From: Salinicola halimionae
GTDB lineage: Bacteria > Pseudomonadota > Gammaproteobacteria > Pseudomonadales > Halomonadaceae
Direction: 5' to 3'
Length of the DNA stretch: 64,000 nt
Assembly (NCBI RefSeq): GCF_003206065.1
Contig: NZ_PZJQ01000005.1
Coordinates: 271,559-335,558 of the forward strand
Within the stretch, counting starts at the first letter, position 1. Each line of letters starts with the position of its first letter. A model generated the notes under the pieces. It did not search any database, was not told where the DNA came from, and saw nothing but the letters and a program-made list of their open reading frames with translations. Both the position numbers and the translations under genes were made by a program. Of the stretch, positions 8,478 through 15,136 are shown piece by piece.

Positions 8478-8792
8478 GTGCGAACGGTAAGAATACTCGA
8501 AGAAGCCTCTCAGGAAGCGATCGAGGCTGCAGCTTGGTACGAATACGAGCAACCTGGACTCGGAACAGAGTTTTTCGTTGCTATTGACGCTGCCATTGAC
8601 GTCATTGAAGAAAATTTCATTCCTTTATCACCCCTCCCGAAAGAAGCTGGCGAAATTGGTGCAAAGAGACTGATTCTGGAGCGCTTCCCTTACGACGTTG
8701 TCGCGATCGAGTTGCCGGAAGAAACCGTCGTTATCGCCTTTGCTCACCACTCCCGAAAGCCTGACTATTGGCTGGGACGTAGTAGACCTTGA
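8478..8792 (+). CDS. ParE/RelE family toxin
   Basis: A 104-residue toxin starting at GTG 8478, immediately after the antitoxin stop. The family pattern is visible: an N-terminal helix with EEASQEAIEAAAWYEYEQPGLGTEF, then RLILERFPYDVVAIEL and VVIAFAHHSRKPDYWLGR. These match the ParE branch of the RelE/ParE superfamily (gyrase or translation inhibitors). The module sits at the edge of an accessory patch and is followed within 15 bp by a gene remnant, which fits a mobile addiction module. Confidence 0.88.
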   Translation: MRTVRILEEASQEAIEAAAWYEYEQPGLGTEFFVAIDAAIDVIEENFIPLSPLPKEAGEIGAKRLILERFPYDVVAIELPEETVVIAFAHHSRKPDYWLGRSRP

Positions 8793-8803
8793 CAGGTGTC
8801 AGT

Positions 8804-9010
8804 GTGGCCCAGGCATTGGAAAGCTTGATGCGTGAGGGTGCCCGACAGAACCAGCCCTTCATCGCCGCCCTGCTCGTCAGCCGGCGGGGGTAGAGGCCGC
8901 CAGCGCAGCACTTCCTGGGTCTAGCGGTGGAACTGGGTCGATTCTCCATTGATCCGGCGCATCAGGCTGAGGCCTGGCGGGAGGAGTTCGAGCGGTGCTG
9001 GCGGCTATGA
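8804..9010 (+). pseudogene. Decayed partial copy of the 6701-7045 gene
   Basis: Translating from 8804 gives VAQALESLMREGARQNQPFI and onward, which matches the 6701 gene product from about residue 47 to near its end. An in-frame TAG at 8891-8893 replaces a Glu codon in SRRGEGLPAQ. Downstream identity continues (LAVELGRF, DPAHQAEAWREEFER) to a TGA at 9008-9010. The 5' third of the gene is missing. The copy is diverged by many substitutions, so it is an old duplicate or a horizontally gained relative and cannot make the full protein. Confidence 0.85.
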
Positions 9011-9060
9011 AGTAGGGCGCCATTGAATGGCCTAATAGTTGGTGAGTTAGTTAATTGATA

Positions 9061-9087
9061 GGCCAGCTTTCGGCCAGAAACGGACAT
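9061..9087 (-). repeat. Left arm of an inverted repeat flanking the low-GC patch
   Basis: Read on the minus strand this 27-bp element begins ATGTCCGTTTCTGGCCG and continues AAAGCTGGCC. It matches, in inverted orientation, the element at 10612-10637 at roughly 19 of 26 positions. The two copies enclose both low-GC genes and the attC-like sites. Confidence 0.5.
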
Positions 9088-9100
9088 TTTCGTCATACCT

Positions 9101-9140
9101 ACTTAACTTATCGGCGGCGAAATGCTGAGATTTGTTAAGA
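9101..9140 (-). other. Weak attC-like or terminator-like hairpin
   Basis: CTTAACAAATC and GATAAGTTAAG on the minus strand form an imperfect 11-bp stem across the stop codon at 9135. The right arm contains GTTAAGT, which fits the integron core GTTRRRY. At 40 bp it is too short for a normal attC site, so it may be a decayed site or only a terminator. Confidence 0.3.
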
Positions 9141-9614
9141 ATTTACTGTCTCAATAGTATCTGTAACCCAGTCTATCGTATTTTCTGGTAAATTTGGCGG
9201 CATTTCGATCGTTGAATCATTAAGCACAAACATTGCTGCCTGCTCCCAAACCCATTTGCTAGTAATAATGCCAGAGCTGGTATAGAAGTTCAGTTTTTTA
9301 GTGTCATACGGAGAATCCAGTTCAGAAAGGTCTTGAAATAGGTCTCTAATAAGGTCGAGTGAAGTAGTATGGATGCAGCTAATCTGCCTAATTGCTTCTT
9401 TGTCGTGAATTGAGTATTGCTCTGAGTTTTGTGTGAGCCTGAACGACTTACCCATAACAGAAATACATCGCTTTAAAGATGACCTGAGATTTTTTATTCT
9501 ATGATCTTCAATTTTTGACATCTGCCGCTTCGTATAAATAGCGTAGAAGATAGAAGTCGCCCCAATTAGCATGCTGATAATTGGAATTACATATTGCCAA
9601 AATGCATTATTCAT
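9135..9614 (-). CDS. Unknown single-pass membrane protein (cassette-like gene)
   Basis: A 159-residue protein with one N-terminal membrane segment (residues about 6-26, YVIPIISMLIGATSIFYAIY) and a cytosolic helical domain beginning TKRQMSKIEDHRI. Base composition is clearly AT-richer than the surrounding genes, which indicates foreign origin. No family was recognised. No good ribosome-binding site precedes the ATG at 9614, and the start lies only 25 bp from an attC-like site, a spacing common for integron cassette genes. Function is unknown. Confidence 0.7.
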   Translation of the reverse strand: MNNAFWQYVIPIISMLIGATSIFYAIYTKRQMSKIEDHRIKNLRSSLKRCISVMGKSFRLTQNSEQYSIHDKEAIRQISCIHTTSLDLIRDLFQDLSELDSPYDTKKLNFYTSSGIITSKWVWEQAAMFVLNDSTIEMPPNLPENTIDWVTDTIETVNS

Positions 9615-9638
9615 TGTCAGGTTCTCACTTTGTTTTAT

Positions 9639-9697
9639 ACATAACGCTTAAGTTAAGTCGGGGCGCGTAGCGCCTTAGGCTCGAATGAATGTTATTA
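9639..9697 (-). mobile_element. attC-like integron recombination site
   Basis: Read on the minus strand this 59-bp element has AATAAC, then ATTCATTCGAGCC, a central GGCGC-TAC-GCGCC hairpin, then GACTTAACTTAAGC, then GTTATGT. The order and spacing match the R''-L''-loop-L'-R' arrangement of class 1 attC sites such as those of aadA cassettes (L'-R' block CTTAACTCAAGCGTTAG in that family). The core GTTATGT departs from GTTRRRY at one position. The site begins 3 bp after the stop codon of the 9701-10423 gene and ends 25 bp before the next start, as in integron cassettes. Confidence 0.72.
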
Positions 9698-9700
9698 AAT

Positions 9701-10423
9701 TCATAGCTTTGCAATCATGTCTAGTATGTATTCACTCTCTGCGTAACCCTCTTCGAAGCTCCACCCCGAAAGAATGGTCCAGAAGAAGGCAAATATTTCT
9801 TTAGTACTATCGTAGTCAGTAGGCCAGGTTTTTGCCCGATACAGAGTTTCCGATAGGCGTTTCATGAAAGAATAGACATCAGGATCTCGGATGTCGATCA
9901 CACTAAGGACGTGCTGAAACTCGTTTAGAAGCACTTCGGTCTCAAGGGCAAGTTGCCGAAGCATGAAACCGCTCATCTTGTTTTCGACGCCTTGCCATTT
10001 ATTTTGACCAAGGATATACGGATCTTTGAAAAAATCCCGAAATTCCCGTTGGTTCATTAGCCGATTTACTGTTTCTGTGTTGTAGGAGCTTTGAATGGCA
10101 CCGACGAAGATCTGTATTACGGAGCCTTTGAACGACTGATAAGAGAAATTAAGCTGACGTTTTATGCGAATCTTCCGCTCGTACTCGGGCAGTCGGACGA
10201 GTAGGTAGAACATGCCGATAGCGGAGAGTACGCCCACGGACAAGTCAAACACGATTTGGTTTCCAGTGCTGAATTGCTCGAACGCACCGGCGACTGACGT
10301 TCCTTTGAGCCAAGGAAGCACAGGGTCAGAGCTGGCGGTAAGCATTAGCCAAAGGCAGATGACAGCCAGCATACATAGTAATAAGTCGAGCTTTGCCTTT
10401 GTATAGAATCGCGACAGATGCAT
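9701..10423 (-). CDS. Unknown two-pass membrane protein (cassette-like gene)
   Basis: A 240-residue protein with two predicted membrane segments, at about residues 11-32 (LDLLLCMLAVICLWLMLT) and 55-78 (IVFDLSVGVLSAIGMFYLLV). A cytosolic domain of about 160 residues follows, starting LPEYERKIRIKRQLNF. The frame is open to a TTG at 10489, but the ATG at 10423 begins just before the hydrophobic part and is preferred. The low GC content contrasts with flanking genes. The stop codon abuts an attC-like site. No family was recognised. Confidence 0.68.
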   Translation of the reverse strand: MHLSRFYTKAKLDLLLCMLAVICLWLMLTASSDPVLPWLKGTSVAGAFEQFSTGNQIVFDLSVGVLSAIGMFYLLVRLPEYERKIRIKRQLNFSYQSFKGSVIQIFVGAIQSSYNTETVNRLMNQREFRDFFKDPYILGQNKWQGVENKMSGFMLRQLALETEVLLNEFQHVLSVIDIRDPDVYSFMKRLSETLYRAKTWPTDYDSTKEIFAFFWTILSGWSFEEGYAESEYILDMIAKL

Positions 10424-10550
10424 GGGATGAAACCTAGTAGGTGTTAGATGGCAGGCTCGTTTTCTTTCTTGAATGGCGTGTGCGTTCAATATTTTTATGC
10501 ATTATTTTCATCCATGTGTTTTCACTAGATTTTTTGATTGGACTTTTGCC

Positions 10551-10598
10551 ATATAACGCCAATCATCGTGCGGCTTCATGGCGCGATTGAACGGGTAT
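10551..10598 (-). other. Second, degenerate attC-like site
   Basis: On the minus strand ATACCCG, TTCAATCG, an imperfect loop, CGATGATTG, GC and GTTATAT follow in attC order. The inner arms pair as CAATC and CG/GC with extrahelical bases, as in folded attC sites. At 48 bp it is shorter than known sites and the left core is poor. It would mark the upstream boundary of the cassette carrying the 9701-10423 gene. Confidence 0.4.
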
Positions 10599-10611
10599 TC
10601 GACCTCTATTG

Positions 10612-10637
10612 ATGTCCGCTTTGGGCCGCAAGGAGCC
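10612..10637 (+). repeat. Right arm of the flanking inverted repeat
   Basis: The element begins ATGTCCGCTTTGGGCCG and continues CAAGGAGCC. It is the inverted partner of 9061-9087. Confidence 0.5.
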
Positions 10638-10843
10638 TTGGTCTTTTTATACCATTTCCCCAACCGCATCTTTACCAGATTGCCGTTTTACTACTATCGA
10701 TTCCGATAATGTAAGCCAATGTTTATACTAAGTGGCGCCCGTGAGACCAATTCTCTAGTCAGAATCGGCTTGGTCGGGTGGTCGGCAGGACGTTGAGACT
10801 GATACGGGTTTAGGGCGCCGAGGGGAGGTGTATAGGATCAATC

Positions 10844-11719
10844 CTACGACTGATCGATCCCAGCCGTCTGATGCCGCTCAAACCGCGCCAGCGGTTCCTG
10901 CCGGAAGTAGCGGTTCAATAGGTCGAGCAGGTCGGGGTAGACGGCGGCGAGTTGATCCGGGGCGCTGAAGAAGAGTTCGCAGCAGACGGCGAAGCATTCG
11001 CCGGGGTGGGTGGCGGCGTAGTCGTCGATGGGCGTGTCTTCACCACGTTCGATGTGGGCTTGCAGATCGTCCCACACGACGGTGAAAACGCGATGCCACT
11101 CTTTCGAAGTGACGTCGCTCGCGGCGGCCAGCGGGGGGAAGCCGTCGATATCCTGCGAGTTGCCCAGGTCGAGCTTGTGGGCAAATTCGTGAATGATGAC
11201 GTTGAAGCCGGTGTAGTCGCCGCTTTCGGCGACATCGGGAACCGCCAGCACCACCGGGCCGCGCCAAGAGGTTTCTCCCGCGCGCTCGTCGACGTATTCG
11301 TGCATTACGCCAAAGTCGTCCATCTCTTCGACGTGGCGGTGAAAACTGTCCGGCAGCAGGATGATCTCGGTGACGTTGTCGAAGGCGGCGCTGGCGTCGC
11401 GATCCGACCAGCCGAGCGTCAACAGCTCGGCTTGGGCGGCAATCGCCAGCATGGCGGGTTGATCGAGCTCGACGTCGTCACCGGCCACCCAGCGCTTGCG
11501 CTGCAGCAGTTGCCAGGCCCGCGGGCCAAGGCGTTCGGCATCGGCGTCATCGAGATCGGCCAGCAGCGGCAGGCCGTGGCGGATCTTGCGCCACGCCTCG
11601 GGATCGAACGGCGGGCGCGAGCGTTGCCGTGCGTCGCGCCGACTATCCTTCCAATCCTGTCGCCGGGCTTTCCACCAGCCCCGCCACCCGCTCTTTTCCC
11701 CGTCTTTCCACGAACTCAT
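10844..11719 (-). CDS. mtfA: MtfA-type zinc-dependent peptidase
   Basis: A 291-residue member of the MtfA (YeeI) family. The zinc-binding motif HEFAHKLD occupies residues 177-184, with a downstream acidic ligand expected near ECFAVCCE. In Escherichia coli, MtfA binds the glucose-PTS repressor Mlc (DgsA) and has aminopeptidase activity. Here it probably acts as a cytosolic peptidase; a Mlc-linked role is less sure in this lineage. The start lies just upstream of a nitrilase-family gene stop on the same strand, with an 8-bp spacer, so the two may be co-transcribed. Confidence 0.9.
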   Translation of the reverse strand: MSSWKDGEKSGWRGWWKARRQDWKDSRRDARQRSRPPFDPEAWRKIRHGLPLLADLDDADAERLGPRAWQLLQRKRWVAGDDVELDQPAMLAIAAQAELLTLGWSDRDASAAFDNVTEIILLPDSFHRHVEEMDDFGVMHEYVDERAGETSWRGPVVLAVPDVAESGDYTGFNVIIHEFAHKLDLGNSQDIDGFPPLAAASDVTSKEWHRVFTVVWDDLQAHIERGEDTPIDDYAATHPGECFAVCCELFFSAPDQLAAVYPDLLDLLNRYFRQEPLARFERHQTAGIDQS

Positions 11720-11727
11720 GACTCAGC

Positions 11728-13290
11728 TCAGCTCTCTTCCTGCCGGCCCCCGGACTTCCACGACCAGTCGCGCAGGCGCAGGTCGAACAGGTCGAGACGG
11801 CGGTCCTTGAGGTTGGTCACCGCGCCTTCGGAGCGCACCAGCTTGAGCTTGGTCAGGTCGAGATCCGAGAACATCACCATTTCGGTGTTGGGCGTGGTTT
11901 CCGACAGCACCGCGTCGTGGGGGAAGGCGAAGTCCGACGGCGAGAACACCGAAGACTGGGCGTACTGGATGTCCAGGTTCTCGATCGAGGGCACGTTACC
12001 CACGCTGCCGCAGACGACCACGTAGCATTCGTTTTCGATCGCGCGGGCCTGGGCGCAGTGGCGCACGCGCAGGTAGCTGTTCTTGGTGTCGGTCCAGAAC
12101 GGCACGATCAGAATGTCCATGTCCTGCTCGGCCAGCAGCCGCGGCAGTTCGGGGAATTCGACGTCGTAGCAGATCAGCATGCCGACGCGCCCGGCATCGG
12201 TCTCGAACACCTGCAGTTCGTCGCCGCCTTCGACCACCCAGTCACGCCGCTCCTGCGGGGTGATGTGCAGCTTGGCCTGACGGTCGATCTCGCCGTCGCG
12301 GTGGCAAAGGTAGGCGACGTTGTAGAGCTTGCCATCGTCGCCCAGCTCGACCATCGAGCCGGCCACGATGTTGATGTTGTAGGAGATCGCCATGCGCGAA
12401 ATTTCGGTCTTGAAGCGCTCGGTGAATCCGGCCAGGAAGTGAATCGCGGCGACCTGATCGGTCTGGTCGGTCAGCCCCATCAGCGGCGTGTTGAACAGCT
12501 CCGGGAAGACGGCGAAGTCGCTCTGGTAGTCGGAGATCGCGTCGACGTAGAACTCGACCTGCTGCAGGACTGCTTCGACCGAGTCGAATTCGCGCATCTG
12601 CCACTGCACCGCGCCCACGCGAACCTGGGTGCGGCGGGTCTCGATGATCCGGCTGGCCGGCTCATAGAGGATGTTGTTCCACTCGAGCAGGGTGGCGTAG
12701 CCCATCGACTTTTCGTCTTCGGGCAGATACTTGGTCAGCAGGCGCTTGACCAGGAAGTCGTTGGCCAGCTGAAACGACAGGATCGGGTCGTAGAATTCCT
12801 TGCGCGCCACCCGGTCGATGTACTCGGCGGCTTTCATCTCGTCGGCGTGCTGGTGATAGTTCGGGATCCGGCCGCCGGCGAGAATCGCGCGCAGGTTCAT
12901 CGAGCGGCACAGGTCCTTGCGCGCTTCGTAGAGACGCCGGCCGAGACGGTAGCCGCGATAGGCCGGATCGATCAGCACGTCGAGGCCGTAGAGCGCATCG
13001 CCGTTGGCCTCGTTGAGAATGATCTCGCGATGGCCGATCAGTTCGTCGTACTTGTGCGGATTCGAAAAACGGTCGTAGTCGACCAGCACGGTCAGCGCGA
13101 CGCCGACGATCTTGCCGTCGTCCTCGATGATGATCTGGCCGTCGGCGAACTCGCCGATCAGCTTGTCGATCGTCAGCTTCGACCAGGCGCCGCCGATGTC
13201 GTCGTAGACGGCATCCATCAGTCGCTTGAGCTGCGGGTAATCCTCGGGCGTGAGGTTGCGCAGGTTGAGGTGCAGTTCTTCCAAAGACAT
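11728..13290 (-). CDS. GNAT acetyltransferase-nitrilase fusion protein
   Basis: A 520-residue two-domain protein. Residues about 8-170 are a GNAT acetyltransferase (DPAYRGYRLGRRLYEARKDL is the acetyl-CoA loop). Residues about 225-490 are a carbon-nitrogen hydrolase with the catalytic triad E264 (FPELF), K340 (KLHITPQERRDW) and C374 (LICYDVEFPE). This fusion is a known family of about 520 residues. Substrates are uncertain, but deaminated glutathione or omega-amides are possible for the nitrilase part. The start at 13290 is preferred over 13347 because GGAG lies nearby and MSLEELHLNLRNL begins the conserved part. Confidence 0.92.
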   Translation of the reverse strand: MSLEELHLNLRNLTPEDYPQLKRLMDAVYDDIGGAWSKLTIDKLIGEFADGQIIIEDDGKIVGVALTVLVDYDRFSNPHKYDELIGHREIILNEANGDALYGLDVLIDPAYRGYRLGRRLYEARKDLCRSMNLRAILAGGRIPNYHQHADEMKAAEYIDRVARKEFYDPILSFQLANDFLVKRLLTKYLPEDEKSMGYATLLEWNNILYEPASRIIETRRTQVRVGAVQWQMREFDSVEAVLQQVEFYVDAISDYQSDFAVFPELFNTPLMGLTDQTDQVAAIHFLAGFTERFKTEISRMAISYNINIVAGSMVELGDDGKLYNVAYLCHRDGEIDRQAKLHITPQERRDWVVEGGDELQVFETDAGRVGMLICYDVEFPELPRLLAEQDMDILIVPFWTDTKNSYLRVRHCAQARAIENECYVVVCGSVGNVPSIENLDIQYAQSSVFSPSDFAFPHDAVLSETTPNTEMVMFSDLDLTKLKLVRSEGAVTNLKDRRLDLFDLRLRDWSWKSGGRQEES

Positions 13291-13503
13291 TGAGCGCCTG
13301 ACTCCATCCGATAAACAGGGAAGGGATATAGGGACAAAGTCTAACACGCCGCGGCGCTACGCCCTTGTGCCAAAAAGGGTCTGGATAACCCAACGGCTGT
13401 CGGTCGACCCTACAGAAAGGAAACGATCTGCCGACAATATCTCTGGTTATCCTAATTTTCCTTTGCGACGGCGAAGTTTCAGGGCTCCCGTCGGAGATGC
13501 GGC

Positions 13504-14694
13504 ATGAAACGATTACTACCGGTCTGTGCGGGGCTGGCCATGGCAGCGCTGGCCTGCTCCGCCGAGGCCCGACCGCTGACGGACGACGGACGGCTGACGT
13601 TCAGCGGATTCGGTACGCTGGGGTTGATTCACAACAACCTCGACGAGGCGGATTTCACCCGCGATATCAGCCAGCCCAAGGGCGCCGGCGAAGGCTGGAG
13701 CGCGCGCACCGATTCGATGTTGGGCGCCCAAGTCGGCTACCGCTTCACCGACGAGCTGGATACGGTGGTGCAGGGGATCAGCCGCTACCACGACAGCGGC
13801 GATTTCAGTCCCGAAGTGAGCTGGGCGTATCTGCGCTATCGGCCGGACCCGGGCGTGCAGCTGCGCGTCGGCCGGCTGGGCTGGGACGTCTATCAGCTCT
13901 CCGATTCGCGCTACGTCGGCTATGCCTATCCCTGGGTGCGGCCGCCGGTGGACCATTTCGGCACGCTGCAGCTGACCTACATCGATGGCGTCGATGTCAC
14001 TTTCAAGCAACCGATCGGCAGTGATCTGGTGCTGCTGAAACTTTACACTGGGCGCTCCGACGGCGACGTCTTCATCGGCGAGGGTATCGAGACCCATTTC
14101 GATGTCGACAAGGTCTATGGTGGCCACCTCGATTACGAGACGGGGCCGTGGCGATTCCGAGCGGGTTACACCGAAGTCGAGTCCGATATCACGTTTTCCG
14201 GCGACTTCCCGGATCAGCTCGATGCTCAGTTCGATCAGATCCGTGCGTTCAACCCCTTCTTCGACCTGACCGCTGACGGCGTTCTCGGTGATGCGTTCGG
14301 CTTCGATCGGCTCAAGCTCTACTCGCTGGGGGCGGTCTACGATCAGGGACCCTTTCAGCTGCAGGCAATGTGGAATCGGAGCAAGACCAGCGCAGACGGT
14401 GCCGTCGATTCGGGATTCGTTTCCGCGGGCTATCGCATCGATCGTGTCACGCCCTATCTGATCTATTCACAGGTCGAGACGACGTCTGATGGCGAGGGCG
14501 GCAGTGAAGGGGATTTCAAGCAAAAGACCTATTCGGTGGGCGCGCGCTACGACGTCACGGCCAACATGGCCTTGAAGGCGCAGCTGGATCGCGTTCACAT
14601 TCAGCGCCCCGGATTTCTGTGGCGAGACATCGACAGTGACTGGAACGGGGGTTGGGGATCGATCTTCAGCCTCGGTCTGGACTTCATTTTCTAG
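13504..14694 (+). CDS. Outer-membrane porin-like beta-barrel protein
   Basis: A 396-residue protein with a signal peptide (cleavage after about residue 22, SAEA). Alternating hydrophobic and polar strands with many Tyr, Asp and Gly residues follow, and the protein ends in a C-terminal strand finishing with Phe (FSLGLDFIF), the signature of an outer-membrane barrel. Early text includes LTFSGFGTLGLIHNN, common in porin-like proteins of marine bacteria. The next gene starts 10 bp downstream and encodes a small periplasmic protein, then a membrane diguanylate cyclase follows. The order suggests one operon that spans all three compartments. Substrate is unknown. Confidence 0.85.
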   Translation: MKRLLPVCAGLAMAALACSAEARPLTDDGRLTFSGFGTLGLIHNNLDEADFTRDISQPKGAGEGWSARTDSMLGAQVGYRFTDELDTVVQGISRYHDSGDFSPEVSWAYLRYRPDPGVQLRVGRLGWDVYQLSDSRYVGYAYPWVRPPVDHFGTLQLTYIDGVDVTFKQPIGSDLVLLKLYTGRSDGDVFIGEGIETHFDVDKVYGGHLDYETGPWRFRAGYTEVESDITFSGDFPDQLDAQFDQIRAFNPFFDLTADGVLGDAFGFDRLKLYSLGAVYDQGPFQLQAMWNRSKTSADGAVDSGFVSAGYRIDRVTPYLIYSQVETTSDGEGGSEGDFKQKTYSVGARYDVTANMALKAQLDRVHIQRPGFLWRDIDSDWNGGWGSIFSLGLDFIF

Positions 14695-14704
14695 GGGAAT
14701 GTCC

Positions 14705-15133
14705 ATGAACCGAGTCCAAAGGCTTCTCATCGCCTCCACCCTGTTTGCGACCCTGGTCGCCGCCGTTCCTGCCAGCGCCGACATTGCGGTGGTGGTCAAC
14801 GCCAATAGCGGCATCGATCATCTGACCCGCAGCGATGCGGTCAATATCTTCATGGGCCGCTACCGCAAGCTGCCCACGGGTAACGTCGCGCTGCCGGTGG
14901 ATTCGTCTTCGCTCAAGGCACGCTTCTACCGCGCGCTGGTCAACAAGGATCTGGCGGAGATCAACTCCTACTGGGCCAGGCTGGTGTTCTCGGGTGAAGC
15001 CTCGCCGCCCCAGCAGATCGCTTCGGGCGATGACGTGCATCAGCTCGTGCTCCAGAACATGAACGCCCTGAGTTATGTCGACAGCGCCCATGTGCCCGAC
15101 GATATGCATGTCGTGCTGACGTTGGGCGAGTAA
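14705..15133 (+). CDS. Small periplasmic PstS-like protein
   Basis: A 142-residue secreted protein starting at ATG 14705, placed by AGGGGAA just upstream. Residues 1 to about 23 are a signal peptide (PASA-DIAV). The mature part has IAVVVNANSGIDHLTRSDAVNIFMGRYRKLPTG, which matches one lobe of PstS-type periplasmic phosphate-binding proteins. It is about half the normal length, so it is probably a single-lobe sensor and not a transport protein. It overlaps neither neighbour but lies 3 bp before the diguanylate cyclase start. It may pass a periplasmic signal to that enzyme. Confidence 0.83.
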   Translation: MNRVQRLLIASTLFATLVAAVPASADIAVVVNANSGIDHLTRSDAVNIFMGRYRKLPTGNVALPVDSSSLKARFYRALVNKDLAEINSYWARLVFSGEASPPQQIASGDDVHQLVLQNMNALSYVDSAHVPDDMHVVLTLGE

Positions 15134-15136
15134 GCC

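Larger units (their letters stand above)
10424..10843. other. 420-bp spacer without a gene
   Basis: This spacer holds the degenerate attC-like site, the right arm of the flanking inverted repeat and an AT-rich tract. No open reading frame with family resemblance was seen. Composition returns to the high-GC average only after about 10740. Confidence 0.6.

Noticed and set aside
11917-13293. Long plus-strand open frame of 458 codons opposite the GNAT-nitrilase gene
   Set aside because: It is a shadow in a high-GC gene, rich in His, Asp and Val, with no recognisable domain. The opposite strand has catalytic residues of two known families.
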